A DNA stretch of 45,473 nucleotides from Acidimicrobiia bacterium. Its GTDB lineage: Bacteria; Actinomycetota; Acidimicrobiia; Spongiisociales; UBA5794. Position 1 is the first letter of the stretch, and every line of letters starts with the position of its first letter. Below, piece by piece: positions 1 through 10,600 of the stretch. The DNA lies in contig JANTHO010000017.1 of assembly GCA_024762335.1 (NCBI GenBank), forward strand, positions 1 through 45,473, read 5' to 3'. The position numbers and the translations under genes were made by a program. The notes below the pieces were generated by a model. That model worked only from the letters and a program-made list of their open reading frames with translations. It made no database searches and was not told where the DNA came from.

Positions 1-355
<355 letters not shown>

Positions 356-359
<4 letters not shown>

Positions 360-646
360 GATTCGCCGGCAGCGATCGCTTCTTCGGCCGCAAGCGCCGC
401 ATCGGGATCCAGTTCGACCTCGACAGCTTCGAGTTCCTGGAGATGGGCGAGCGTGGCGAGTGCCGCTTCTTCGTCGAGTTGTGTGATGGCGAACCCGACG
501 TGAACGATCGTGTAGTCACCCACCTTTGCCTCGGGAACGTAGGCGAGGTTGACCTCCTTGACGATGCCGTCGAAGTCGACTCTCCCGGTGCGGGTGATGC
601 CCTCACCGGTGATCTCGATGATCTTCCCAGGGATACCGAGACACAT
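356..646 (-). CDS. hypC: HypC/HybG-family hydrogenase assembly chaperone
   Basis: HypC is a small chaperone that binds HypD and then the hydrogenase large-subunit precursor, delivering the Fe(CN)2CO unit. The 96-residue protein starts [12 protein letters not shown]. Cys2, exposed after removal of Met1, is the conserved iron-binding residue of the family, and an OB-like beta domain follows. The acidic alanine-rich C-terminal tail (about residues 65-96) is longer than in many HypC proteins. A GAGGAGAT Shine-Dalgarno lies just upstream, inside the end of hypF. Spacing to hypF is 6 nt, and the stop overlaps the hypD start, so hypF-hypC-hypD is one operon. Confidence 0.96.
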
Positions 647-652
647 GTCGAT

Positions 653-2899
653 CTATCTCCTCGCTGCTGCGATCACGGCCTGGCCGAGCGCCAGGCCTCC
701 GTCGTTGGGGGGCACCAGCCGGTGCACGAGCACCTCGAAACCGGCATCGGTCAGCATCACCTTGGCCGTCTGTGTCACCGTCACGTTCTGGAACACTCCT
801 CCGCTCAAACCAACGGTAGCGAGACCGGTGTCGGCCCGGACGTTCAGAGCGGCGGCCACGATCAGGTCGGCGACACCTCGATGGAAGCGTGCGGCGATCG
901 TCCCCGGCTCCGTTCCCGACCGAACATCGTCGACGATCGAAGCGAGCGCGGGGCCCGGGTCGACGATCAACCGGCCGCCATCGATGTGTAGTCCGAACGC
1001 GTAGGAGTCTCCTTCCGCGGCATCGACCAGTGCCTCGAATTCGATCGCCGCCTGTGCCTCGTAGGTGGCGGTCTGACGCACACCCGCCAGTGCCGAGGCG
1101 GCATCGAAGAGACGACCCATGCTGGTCGTCTGGACCGTGTTGATGCTCTGATCGATCTGCCTTTCGAGGAGCGAGCGCTCAATGTCGGGGATGCCATGGA
1201 GCGGTGGCAGATCGTCGGTCCACGGGATGCCGGCGGTACGGAGATGGGAGAGTGCCATTCTCGCCGGACTCTTGACGGCGGCATCACCGCCCGGGAGAGG
1301 GACCGGAGCGAGGTGGCCCACCCGGTCGAAGTCCTCGTAGTCGGCGACGAGAATCTCGCCTCCCCACACGGTGCCGTCGGTGCCGTAGCCGGTGCCGTCG
1401 AACGCGAACCCGATGATCCGGTCGGTTCGCCCATGTTCGGCCATGAGCGACACGACGTGGGCGTGATGGTGCTGGATCTGCTCGACGGGGAGGCCCCGCC
1501 CGAGTGCCCACTTGGTCGACAGGTATCCGGGATGCATGTCGCAGGCGACCATCTCCGGCTCGATGCGAAAGAGGTCGGTGAAGTGGTCGACCGCTGCCGT
1601 GAATGCTTCGAGGGTCTCGAGGTTCTCCATGTCACCGATGTGTTGGCTCATGAACCCGTCGCGTCCGGCGGTGAGGCAGAACGTCGCCTTGAGTTCGCCC
1701 CCTGTGGCCAGGATCGGCGGCACATCGAATGGCAGCGGGACCGGGAACGGGGCGTACCCACGGGAGCGGCGAATCGGGTATTCATCTCCGTCGAGGATGC
1801 GGACGACCGAGTCGTCGCACGGCACGTGAATGTCCCGGTCGTGCGTGAGGTACGAGTCGGCGATCGAGCCGAGTCGCTCGACCGCCTCACCGTTGTCGAT
1901 GGCGATCGGCTCCTCGGAACGATTGCCCGAGGTCATCACCCACACGTCGCCGGGCTCGAGGAGGATGTCATGGAGCGGCGTGTACGGCAGCATGATGCCG
2001 AGGCTTCCGTTTCCCGGTGCGACGAGATCGGAGACACCGGCGTCGGGCCGTTTGCGAAGAAGGACGATCGGCCGTTCGCGGGACGTGAGGAGACGTTCCT
2101 CGCTCGCGTTGATCGCCGCCAGGGATTGTGCGGTTTCGAGATCGGCAACCATCACGGCGAACGGCTTGCTCAGACGTCCCTTGCGCAGCCTGAGACGCTC
2201 CACCGCTGGATCAGAAGTCGCATCGCAGGCGAGGTGGTAGCCGCCGAGACCCTTGATCGCCACGATCTCCCCGGCGGCGATGCGGTTGCGTGTGTCGCCG
2301 ATCGGGTCATCCGCCGGCGGCATCGAGGAAACGGTCGGGCCGCACTCGGGGCAGGCGTTCGGCTGGGCGTGGAACCGTCGGTCGGCCGGATCGTCGTATT
2401 CGGCCCGACACGCCGGGCACATTGCGAACGGGGCCATGGTCGTGTTGGGACGGTCGTACGGCGTCCGTCTCGTGATCGTGAACCGAGGTCCACAGTTCGT
2501 GCAGTTGATGAATGGGTATCGGAATCGCCGGTCGTCGGGATCGCTGAGTTCGGCCAGGCAATCGTCACAGGCCCGCAAGTCGGGGGAGACGAGGGCGGTC
2601 CCCGTGGCGGCGTGATGGCTGGCGACGATCCTGAAGGCGGTTTCCCCCACAGCGGCGACCGGCACGGCTTCGATGTCCCGGACACGAGCCGCCGCCGGGG
2701 CTTCGTCCGCTAGACGGGTGGCGAAGCGAGCGAGGTCGGGCTCGGGACCCTCGACTTCGATGAACACACCATCGGTGTCGTTCCCGACGAAACCGGCGAT
2801 CCCCATGCCGGTCGCCAGGGTGTGAACGAACGGCCGGAACCCGACCCCCTGGACGATCCCGGAGACGCGGAGCCGACGACGGACGGGTGCGGTGGACAT
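653..2899 (-). CDS. hypF: HypF carbamoyltransferase, hydrogenase maturation
   Basis: HypF uses carbamoyl phosphate and ATP to make the thiocarboxamide on the C-terminal Cys of HypE, the source of the CN ligands of [NiFe]-hydrogenase. All four parts are visible in the 748-residue product. An acylphosphatase domain comes first (GVGFRPFV near residue 20). A double zinc finger with the exact pattern CX2C-X18-CX2C-X24-CX2C-X18-CX2C follows (about 108-185), then a YrdC-like domain and a Kae1-like domain with HHHAH (about 475). The ATG at 2899 gives the usual N-terminus; another start 12 nt upstream at 2911 is possible. A TACGAT box at 2915-2910 may be the promoter. First visible gene of the hyp operon. 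Confidence 0.96.
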   Translation of the reverse strand: MSTAPVRRRLRVSGIVQGVGFRPFVHTLATGMGIAGFVGNDTDGVFIEVEGPEPDLARFATRLADEAPAAARVRDIEAVPVAAVGETAFRIVASHHAATGTALVSPDLRACDDCLAELSDPDDRRFRYPFINCTNCGPRFTITRRTPYDRPNTTMAPFAMCPACRAEYDDPADRRFHAQPNACPECGPTVSSMPPADDPIGDTRNRIAAGEIVAIKGLGGYHLACDATSDPAVERLRLRKGRLSKPFAVMVADLETAQSLAAINASEERLLTSRERPIVLLRKRPDAGVSDLVAPGNGSLGIMLPYTPLHDILLEPGDVWVMTSGNRSEEPIAIDNGEAVERLGSIADSYLTHDRDIHVPCDDSVVRILDGDEYPIRRSRGYAPFPVPLPFDVPPILATGGELKATFCLTAGRDGFMSQHIGDMENLETLEAFTAAVDHFTDLFRIEPEMVACDMHPGYLSTKWALGRGLPVEQIQHHHAHVVSLMAEHGRTDRIIGFAFDGTGYGTDGTVWGGEILVADYEDFDRVGHLAPVPLPGGDAAVKSPARMALSHLRTAGIPWTDDLPPLHGIPDIERSLLERQIDQSINTVQTTSMGRLFDAASALAGVRQTATYEAQAAIEFEALVDAAEGDSYAFGLHIDGGRLIVDPGPALASIVDDVRSGTEPGTIAARFHRGVADLIVAAALNVRADTGLATVGLSGGVFQNVTVTQTAKVMLTDAGFEVLVHRLVPPNDGGLALGQAVIAAARR

Positions 2900-3030
2900 C
2901 ACACCCCGCATCGTACGGCCGAGAGGGCGGGGGAGGCAGGGGAAGATGGCCCGCGGGTGAGGGCCGATGGTCCCGAACGCCCGGTCGCGGGGCTGCTGGA
3001 GATTTGCGGATCCGACCGACCAGGGTTCAT

Positions 3031-3036
3031 TACGCT
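3031..3036 (+). promoter_or_regulatory. putative -10 box (TACGCT) of the hexomutase gene
   Basis: TACGCT ends 7 nt before the ATG at 3044. No Shine-Dalgarno is present, which fits a leaderless transcript. No clear -35 element is seen. Confidence 0.5.
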
Positions 3037-3043
3037 ACGCCGT

Positions 3044-4738
3044 ATGAATGATCTCTACGCAGCAGCAGCCGAGTGGATCGCAGGGGATCCCGATCCGATC
3101 ACCAGAGCCGAACTTCAGGGCATCGTTGACTCCGGCAACGTCGATGAACTCACGGAGCGGATGGGTGCCACCCTCCAATTCGGCACGGCCGGACTCCGCG
3201 GCCGCGTTGAAGCCGGATCCAATCGGATGAACCGTGCGACGGTGATCCGCGCGACCCGGGGCGTCGCCGACTATCTCCTCGACACATTGGGGACCGACGC
3301 CGGGCCCGTCGTGGTCGGCCGTGACGCACGGCTGTCGTCTGCGACGTTCATAGAGGACACGATCGCCGTTCTCGTGGCGGCCGGTTTCCAGGTTCGCTAC
3401 TTCGCCGATCCCGTCCCGACCCCGCTCGTTGCATACGCGTCGCTGCATTTCGGTGGCGTCGCAGCCATCGTGGTGACAGCGTCTCACAATCCGCCCGCGG
3501 ACAACGGTTACAAGGTGTACGCGGCGAACGGGGCGCAGATCGTGCCGCCCACCGACTCTCAGATCGCGGCAGCGATCGCCAAGATCGGCCGGGCATCCGA
3601 AGTGCCGCTGGCCCACATCGTGGGTGCGGCGGCAACGCCGATCGGGCCGGACGTGTTCGACGAGTATCTGCACGAAGTGGCGCAGAGTGTGCCGACGGCG
3701 CCCGGAGATCGGGACATCAGCATCGTGTACACCGCCATGCACGGTGTCGGGGGCAAGTACGTCGTCGCCGCCCTCGACCGGTTCGGATTCTCGAGGGTTC
3801 ATCCCGTCGCCGCACAGTTCGAACCGGACGGTCACTTCCCCACCGTCGCATTCCCGAACCCGGAAGAACCGGGAGCGATGGATCTGGCACACGAACTGGC
3901 GATGGCCATCGACGCGGATCTCGTGATCGCAAACGACCCGGACACGGATCGTCTCGCCGTTTCGATCCCAGAACCCGGGGCCGGATTCCGGCAGCTCACC
4001 GGGAACCAGATCGGCGTGCTGCTCGGCGACTACATGCTCGCAGGCACCGACACCGACCACCCGATCGTGCTCAACAGCATCGTGTCCTCCCCGATGCTCG
4101 CCTCGATTGCCGACGAGTACGACGCCGTCTACGACCGGACGCTGACGGGGTTCAAGTGGATCTGGAATGCTGCGCTCGATCTCGAAGCGGAAGGGCGGGG
4201 CGAGTACGTTTTCGGATACGAGGAGGCGCTCGGGTATTCCGTGGGACAGACCGTGCGGGACAAGGATGGGATTTCGGCAGCGGTCGCCTTCGCGGGTCTC
4301 GTCGCCGGTGCTCGGGCCGATGGGGCAACCGTCTGGGACCGGCTCGGGGATCTCTATCGGCAGCACGGCCTCTGGGTTTCGACGCAGAAGAGCATCGTTC
4401 GCCCGGGTGCTGAAGGAGCCGATGAGATCGCTGGCGCGATGGCGCTGCTCGCCGAGCGGACACCGGAGACGCTCGGCGGGTTCACCGTCACCGGGGTCAC
4501 GGACTACCGGCAAGGAGCCGAGAACCGTCCCCGATACCTGGCGGCAACACCGCTCGTCGAACTCTCTCTCGGCGATGCCGGTCGGGTCCTGATCCGTCCT
4601 TCGGGGACGGAGCCGAAGCTAAAGATCTACGTGGATCTGCGCGGCGCCGCCGGTGATGACTGGCTGGCGGCCGAAGACGACCTACTCGAATGGGCAGCGC
4701 AGGCGGCGGAGGACGCTGCAGCCTTCCTCGGCATCTGA
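3044..4738 (+). CDS. Phospho-sugar mutase (phosphoglucomutase/phosphomannomutase)
   Basis: Alpha-D-phosphohexomutase of 564 residues, close to the length of PgcA-type enzymes. It interconverts hexose 1- and 6-phosphates and feeds glycogen, trehalose and cell-envelope sugar synthesis. The phosphoserine loop is TASHNPP with Ser147. The metal loop is DPDTDR (298-303), the sugar-specificity loop is GYEEALGYSVG (about 388-398), and the phosphate-binding loop is RPSGTEPK (about 517-524). The ATG at 3044 is preferred over longer in-frame starts because homologous sequence begins here and a TACGCT box sits 7 nt upstream. Divergent from hypF. The substrate (glucose versus mannose) cannot be settled from sequence. 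Confidence 0.93.
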   Translation: MNDLYAAAAEWIAGDPDPITRAELQGIVDSGNVDELTERMGATLQFGTAGLRGRVEAGSNRMNRATVIRATRGVADYLLDTLGTDAGPVVVGRDARLSSATFIEDTIAVLVAAGFQVRYFADPVPTPLVAYASLHFGGVAAIVVTASHNPPADNGYKVYAANGAQIVPPTDSQIAAAIAKIGRASEVPLAHIVGAAATPIGPDVFDEYLHEVAQSVPTAPGDRDISIVYTAMHGVGGKYVVAALDRFGFSRVHPVAAQFEPDGHFPTVAFPNPEEPGAMDLAHELAMAIDADLVIANDPDTDRLAVSIPEPGAGFRQLTGNQIGVLLGDYMLAGTDTDHPIVLNSIVSSPMLASIADEYDAVYDRTLTGFKWIWNAALDLEAEGRGEYVFGYEEALGYSVGQTVRDKDGISAAVAFAGLVAGARADGATVWDRLGDLYRQHGLWVSTQKSIVRPGAEGADEIAGAMALLAERTPETLGGFTVTGVTDYRQGAENRPRYLAATPLVELSLGDAGRVLIRPSGTEPKLKIYVDLRGAAGDDWLAAEDDLLEWAAQAAEDAAAFLGI

Positions 4739-4740
4739 AT

Positions 4741-4799
4741 CTGCGAACCGCGGGCTCGGGACGCCATATAGGGCGCAGAGAACCCTGGGTTCGTGTCGG
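4741..4799. repeat. 59-bp dispersed imperfect palindrome, copy 1
   Basis: Identical at 57 of 59 positions to 26540-26598. The two halves form a long imperfect hairpin on one common axis: CGAACC (repeat positions 4-9) pairs with GGTTCG (48-53), GGG (12-14) with CCC (43-45), and CGCC (22-25) with GGCG (32-35) around an ATATA-containing loop. It begins 2 nt after the hexomutase stop codon and lies upstream of the aldolase promoter, so it could also act as a terminator. It has no coding potential. It resembles a REP-like family element, but no known family is recognised. Confidence 0.85.
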
Positions 4800-4823
4800 G
4801 GCGGTGGTAGGGGGAGTTTCGGG

Positions 4824-4829
4824 GATAAT
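4824..4829 (+). promoter_or_regulatory. putative -10 box (GATAAT) and 5'-UTR hairpin of the aldolase gene
   Basis: GATAAT is the best -10 match in the region. It is followed at 4830-4843 by a short hairpin (GTGGG-GGTA-CCCAC), then an AGGAGA ribosome binding site at 4851-4856, 5 nt before the ATG. Unlike many genes here, this one has a conventional leader. Confidence 0.5.
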
Positions 4830-4861
4830 GTGGGGGTACCCACCGACCTCAGGAGACCCTC

Positions 4862-5911
4862 ATGGACATCCACGCACTACTCGGCGATGAAGCCGAAGCG
4901 CTCCTCACCTACGAAGCCGCCGGCATTCCGAAGGAGAGCCTGAACCTCCCCGGTCCCGACTTCGTGGACCGCATCTTCGCCCAGACGGATCGGAACCCGC
5001 AGGTGCTCCGCAACCTCGAGCAACTCTTCGATCACGGTCGGCTCGCCGGAACCGGCTATGTGTCGATCCTTCCGGTCGACCAGGGCGTCGAACACTCGGG
5101 TGCGGCGTCGTTCGCGCCGAACCCGGCCTACTTCGACCCGGCCAACATCATCGAACTGGCCATCGAGGGCGGGACGAATGCCGTTGCGACCACCTTCGGC
5201 GTGCTCGGGATGACGTCCCGCAAGTACGCACACAAGATCCCGTTCATCGTCAAGATGAACCACAACGAACTCCTCACCTACCCGGCGACCTACGACCAGA
5301 TCATGTACGGGTCGGTCGAGCAGGCATGGAACCTCGGCGCCGCGGGCGTCGGAGCAACGATCTACTTCGGATCCGAAGAGTCGAACCGCCAGATCCAGGA
5401 GGTTTCCGAAGCCTTCGAACTCGCCCACCAGTTGGGCATGTTCACCGTCCTGTGGACGTACCTCCGCAATCCCGCCTTCACGGTGGACGGCGTTTCGTAC
5501 GATGCATCGGCCGACCTAACGGGTCAGGCAAATCACCTCGGTGTCACGATCGAAGCCGACATCATCAAGCAGAAGCAGCCGACGAACAACGGCGGCTACC
5601 GGGCCGTGAAGTTCGGTCGGACACACGATCTCGTCTACGACAAGCTCACGACCGACAACCCGATCGATCTCACCAGGTGGCAGGTCGTCAACAGCTACAT
5701 GGGTCGTGCCGGGCTCATCAACAGCGGTGGCGCATCGTCCGGTGCCGGCGATCTCGAGCAGGCCGTCCGTACCGCCGTCATCAACAAGCGTGCCGGCGGC
5801 ATGGGACTCATCTCCGGCCGGAAGGCGTTCCAGCGTCCGATGGCCGAAGGTGCCGCCCTGCTCCAGACGATTCAGGATGTCTATCTCGACGAGACGATCA
5901 CCATCGCGTAG
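4862..5911 (+). CDS. fbaB: Class I fructose-bisphosphate aldolase (FbaB/DhnA type)
   Basis: Cleaves or forms fructose 1,6-bisphosphate from glyceraldehyde 3-phosphate and dihydroxyacetone phosphate through a Schiff base, without metal. The 349-residue protein has E. coli FbaB length and its hallmark segments: [11 protein letters not shown] (about 61-71), [14 protein letters not shown] with the expected Schiff-base Lys236, and the tail [19 protein letters not shown]. An AGGAGA site precedes the ATG. It lies 39 nt upstream of pckA in the same direction, which suggests shared gluconeogenic expression. Identification is secure. Confidence 0.96.
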   Translation: MDIHALLGDEAEALLTYEAAGIPKESLNLPGPDFVDRIFAQTDRNPQVLRNLEQLFDHGRLAGTGYVSILPVDQGVEHSGAASFAPNPAYFDPANIIELAIEGGTNAVATTFGVLGMTSRKYAHKIPFIVKMNHNELLTYPATYDQIMYGSVEQAWNLGAAGVGATIYFGSEESNRQIQEVSEAFELAHQLGMFTVLWTYLRNPAFTVDGVSYDASADLTGQANHLGVTIEADIIKQKQPTNNGGYRAVKFGRTHDLVYDKLTTDNPIDLTRWQVVNSYMGRAGLINSGGASSGAGDLEQAVRTAVINKRAGGMGLISGRKAFQRPMAEGAALLQTIQDVYLDETITIA

Positions 5912-5950
5912 ATCGTTCGACAGAACACAACGAACAAGGGAGGGGTCGCC

Positions 5951-7477
5951 ATGGCGATCAAGCTGCCGCACGCGGCATCGGTAGAGAAGAATCCGACCCA
6001 GGAACAGATGCGGGAGTGGACCCTCGAGTTCATGCCGCGCATAATCGAGACTGAATTCGGCAATCTCAGCTACAAGGCGGAGATCACCGCACGGCTCGCC
6101 AAGTCGACGTTCTTCGTCGACGACGAGGAGGCGTTCAAACCGGCGATGACGCGAGCCGAGTACGACGAGTGGGCAGCGAAACAGGACGCCTACATCGCCG
6201 ACAAGGACATGATCCTGATCGAGGGCTACATCGGACCGGATCCCGAGTTCCGCACGGCGAGCCGTCTCTACATGGAGAAGACGTCTGCGAACATTCCCGC
6301 GATGCAGCAGCAGCTGTTCTTCCCGAAGGACGACGACTGGGCCCCCGAATTCACCGTCATCTACACGCCCGGCCTGATGGCGCCGGGGAAGTCCGACGAT
6401 CGGCTCATCGCCGTCGATCACGAGAACTACGTCACCCGCGTGTTCGGATCGGACTACTTCGGTGAATCGAAGATGGGTGGTCTCCGCATGTGGAACCACC
6501 TCGTGTTCGAGAAGGGCGGGCTGGCACTCCACTCCGGGCTCAAGACGTTCCCGGATGTCGAAGGAGAGGAAAAGGTCGCGTTGATCCTCGGACTCTCCGG
6601 CACGGGAAAGACAACCACCACGTTCCGTCAGCAACTCGGGTCCCTGCCCGTGCAGGATGACTTCGTGGCGCTCTTTCCCGGAGGCAAGGTGTACTCATCC
6701 GAGAACGGGTGCTTCGCCAAGACTTACGGGCTCGATGAGGACGACGAACCGACGATCTACGGTGGTACGACGAGGCCGGATGCCTGGCTCGAGAACACGC
6801 ACACGGATCCGGACGGCCACGTCGACTTCTTCGATGATTCCTACACACGAAACGGCCGTTCGACGTTCCCCCTCGCGAATATCCGTCACAGGAACCCGAA
6901 CAATCTGCCCCCCGTCGACTACATGCTGCTCCTCAACCGCAACGAGACGATCATCCCCGCGGTCGTGAAGCTCAAGCGTGAGCAAGCGGCTGCGTATTTC
7001 ATGCTCGGTGAGACGAAGGGGACATCGGCCGGCGGTGCGGCCGAGGCGGGGAAGAGCCTCCGGGTACCCGGGACGAACCCGTTCTTCTTCACGAACGACG
7101 CCGTCCAGGGCAACCGGCTCCTCGAACTCCTCGATACGATGCCGGACCTCGAGATCTATCTCCTTTCGACCGGCCGCGTCGGCGGAGGTGACGACGACGA
7201 GCGTTCGAAGAAGGTCAAGATCCGGCACTCATCCGCGGCCGTCCAGGCGATCGTTGAAGGCTCGATCACTTGGGAGGAAGATCCGGACTTCGGTTATTTC
7301 GTCGCAGCGAACCTTCCCGGGTTCGATGATCCGGAACTGCTCCAGCCCAGGCGTCTCTATGAGCGTCAAGGGCGTATGGATGAGTACAACGCCATCGTGG
7401 CACAGTTGAAGGAGGAGCGACATGCCTTCCTCCGGACGTTCCCCGGTCTCGACGAAAGCGTCATCAACGCCGTCTGA
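5951..7477 (+). CDS. pckA: Phosphoenolpyruvate carboxykinase, ATP type
   Basis: Converts oxaloacetate and ATP to PEP, CO2 and ADP, the entry step of gluconeogenesis. The 508-residue protein shows the kinase-1a loop GLSGTGKTT (214-222, Lys220) and a kinase-2-like DDFVALF followed by ENGCFAKT, as in ATP-dependent enzymes. An upstream AAGGGAGGGG ribosome site fixes the start. It is slightly shorter than E. coli PckA (540 residues). Many actinobacteria use the unrelated-looking GTP enzyme, so the ATP type is noteworthy. It follows the aldolase by 39 nt and is closed by a strong terminator. Confidence 0.92.
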   Translation: MAIKLPHAASVEKNPTQEQMREWTLEFMPRIIETEFGNLSYKAEITARLAKSTFFVDDEEAFKPAMTRAEYDEWAAKQDAYIADKDMILIEGYIGPDPEFRTASRLYMEKTSANIPAMQQQLFFPKDDDWAPEFTVIYTPGLMAPGKSDDRLIAVDHENYVTRVFGSDYFGESKMGGLRMWNHLVFEKGGLALHSGLKTFPDVEGEEKVALILGLSGTGKTTTTFRQQLGSLPVQDDFVALFPGGKVYSSENGCFAKTYGLDEDDEPTIYGGTTRPDAWLENTHTDPDGHVDFFDDSYTRNGRSTFPLANIRHRNPNNLPPVDYMLLLNRNETIIPAVVKLKREQAAAYFMLGETKGTSAGGAAEAGKSLRVPGTNPFFFTNDAVQGNRLLELLDTMPDLEIYLLSTGRVGGGDDDERSKKVKIRHSSAAVQAIVEGSITWEEDPDFGYFVAANLPGFDDPELLQPRRLYERQGRMDEYNAIVAQLKEERHAFLRTFPGLDESVINAV

Positions 7478-7498
7478 ACGGACCGAAAGAGTGAATGA

Positions 7499-7526
7499 AG
7501 CGGGGTGACCTTCGGGTCGCCCCGCT
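7499..7526 (+). terminator. Rho-independent-like terminator after pckA
   Basis: A 12-bp stem (AGCGGGGTGACC / GGTCGCCCCGCT, one G-T pair) closed by a TTCG tetraloop, 22 nt after the pckA stop. It is followed by CTCGTTTGG, only a weak T-tract, as is common in GC-rich actinobacteria. Confidence 0.85.
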
Positions 7527-7609
7527 CTCGTTTGGGATGTTTCCATTTCTACTTCAAGTGGATACCAGTGGACGCCGATACAACCTGCGTGAGCAACAAG
7601 ACCCCGCAC

Positions 7610-10600
7610 ATGCCGGCTTCGATCGACTCCCGCGAGTTCAGCACGACGCGCAAGGGATACGACAAGCACGAAGTCAAGGAATTCCTCCGCGAACTCGAGG
7701 CGAACTTCCGCGAGCTCGAACACTGGGCTCTCGAGACGAAAACTCGCCTGCAGACGGCGGAATTCGAGGCCCAGAAGGGGAGATCCGCTGAAGGACAATC
7801 GATCGACAGCGCCATGGTGGCGGTATTCGACGCGAAGGACCGGGTGCTGAGCCGCGCCAGGAAACAGGCCGCGAAGATCGAGGCCGAAGCCCGTGACAGG
7901 GCGGCGGCTATCGAGCGAGAAGCGAGGGCAAACGCAGAGGCGGTCGCCGGAGCTTCCGATGGTGGTGGCGAGATCATCGCCGAAGCAAGGGCGCGGGCCG
8001 AGGAGATCATCACATCGGCAGAGGCCGACGCTGAGCGAATTCGTGCAGCCGAGGACGAGACGGCTCAGAGCGTCATCGCCGAACTCGAGACGGAGCGTGA
8101 GCGTCTCGTCGAAGAGGTTCGACGTCTCACCGAAACGCTTGAACAGATCGAAGCATCACAGCCGGATGCCGACGACATGCAGGCTGCCGACGACGTCCTC
8201 GCAGAAGCTCACCGGAGAGCGGAGGAGATCCTCGCCGAGGCGACGGCCGCCGCCAACGAGATGATGACGACCGCCGGTGAGCCGGCTGGCGATGATGAGA
8301 AAGACGCCGGTCGGGCGAGCGCCGAACGGGAAGCCGAAGAGATTCTTGCCAAGGCACGAACTGAAGCCGAACGACTCGTGGAGGACGCCGAGCGCGACGC
8401 CGCCCGCAGCATCGAGCTTCGCGAAAGCCTGGAGAGCCGCCTCGCCGCGCTCGATGACGACTCGGTCGCAGCCGTCGAACGTGCCGAAAGCATCGAGGCT
8501 GTAGCGCGGGAGCGAGCCGAAGCCATCGTCGATCGGGCTGAAGCGGCCGCCGTGGCCATACGCGAAGCCGTGACCCGGACACGCGACCAGGCCGACATCG
8601 ATCGTCTCGAAGCGGCACGAAAGGTATCTTCCGCTCAACGCGAGGCACGCGAGCTGATCGCGGACGCCGAAGAGCGGATGCAGACGATCCTTCTCGGACT
8701 CGACGCCCAGGCAGCTGAGATCCGCGAAGGCGCAGAACACGATGCCGAACGGCTTCGAATCGAAGCGGAAGAGAAGCTCGCGGCGGCCGTGGAAGAAGCA
8801 GCCCGGATCCGAGCCGAGGCCGAGACCGCCGCCGAATCGATGGTTCGCGACGCAAAGGAACGACGCGACCAGGTCGAAGCGGAGATCCGTACCGCCGAGG
8901 AAGCGGCGAAGGAACTGGCGGAGCAGCGCGATGCCGAACTCGAAGCACGTGCCGTTGCCCTCGAAGAGCGCATGGCTGAGGTCGTGGCGGCGGAAGAAGA
9001 GACCGGCGCGGCTCTGGCGGACGCTCAAGCCGAAGTGAACCGGTTGCGCACGGAAGCGGAGCAGATCGAAGCAGAGATGCCGAAGGTCCGTGAAGAAGCC
9101 GAACGTATCAAGGCGGAGGCGGAGAACGCCGCAGCGGCGCTCGTCGACGGAGCCGAGCGCACCGCACGCACCGTCCGCGAGGAAGCGGAGAGGCAGCGTC
9201 ACTCCGCCGAGGCCCAGGCCGAGGAGATCGTCGCGGACGCCAGGCGTCTGCATGACGAAGCAGAATCGGTTCGCGATGCTGCTCGGGACGAGGCGGCCGC
9301 AACACAGGCCGAGGCCGAAGACGTCCGTCGTGAGGCCGCGTCCGTGCGAGCAGAAGCCGACCGCTACGCCGAGATGGCCATTCATCGCGCCGACCACGAT
9401 GCATCGGTGATCTTCGACGAAGCGTATCGGACGATCGAAGCCAGATTCGCGGAGGCCGCCGAAGAGGAAGAGCGCGCCCTGAGCCTTCTCGTCGATGCCG
9501 AGACTTCGTGGGAAGCGGCCGACGAACAGCATCGCATGCTTGTGGCAGCGGAGGCGCGCGCCGAAGAGAGAATCGCAGCCGTCGACGAAATCGCCCTGCA
9601 GGCAGAGGAAGCCGTACTCAAGGCATATGAGGAGGCCGAACGGATTCGCCTCTCCTCCATCGAGGATGCCGAGCAGGAGCGTCTCGCAGCGGAAGATCGT
9701 GTTGCCGAGATGACCCGCGCCGCCGAAGAAGCGGCCGCTGTGACCCATGCGGAGGCCGAAGAGGCCGCCGAATCGATCCGTGCAGATGCACAGCAGTGGG
9801 CCGCATCGGCAGACGAACAGTCCACCAGGCTGAGGTCCGAAGCGGAAGCGCTGCTGGCTGAAGCCCGCGACTCGGTCGAGCAGATGACCGCGGCCGCCAG
9901 AGACGACGTGGCGCGGATGCGCGAGAAGGCGGCGTCGGTTCGCCAGGAGTATGAGGAGCAACTCCAGGTGCTCCAGACGGCGGAGGATCGGGCAGCGGAG
10001 ATCGTCGGCGAAGCGGAAGCCGCCGCGGCCGGGAAGATCGCAGAGGCGATGGCCGAGGTGGAGAGGATTCACGTCGAGGCGCTCGAGCAGGCCGAGCAGA
10101 TCGCCGCCAAGGAGAGCGAAGCATCGCGCCTCTTCGAAGAAGCAGAGAACGAGGCCCGGAACGCTGCCGAGACGCTCGACGCAGCGAAAGCCGAAGCCGA
10201 GGAGATTCGCATCGCAGCGAACACGCTGCGAGATGAGGCGGATCGCGTGTTGACGGCGGCCCGTATGCAGGCAGCCGACCTTGCAGACGCCGAACGTCGC
10301 GCCTTCGAGATCGTGGAGCAGGCGCAACGCGAAGCCGTCGGGATTCGCGCATCCGCCGAGGGAGAAGCCACGGCGGCCGAGGCGGAACTCGAGCGCCTTC
10401 AGGCCGAGGTTCGCGAACTCGAACAGCTCAGATCTGAACATGAAGCGCTCGCCGAGGAGATTGAGCGGGAGAAAGCAGATCTCGCCGGTCGCCGCGACGA
10501 ACTGAATCGTCGAGCTGCAGAGCATGAAGCAGAGAAGGACGAGCTCCAGATCCGCATTGCCGAGATCGAACGGCGTGAACGTGAAGTCGAGGAGCGATCC

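Noticed and set aside
1196-2713. 505-codon frame antisense to hypF
   Set aside because: hypF is unambiguous on the other strand; the antisense frame has no recognisable family and results from GC-rich codon bias.
3035-4513. 492-codon frame antisense to the hexomutase gene
   Set aside because: Same artefact: the sense gene has all catalytic motifs and the antisense product none.
4741-4799. The 59-bp repeat as a tRNA-like or coding element
   Set aside because: GGTTCG recalls a T loop, but no anticodon arm or acceptor stem can be drawn, and no ORF is conserved between the copies.
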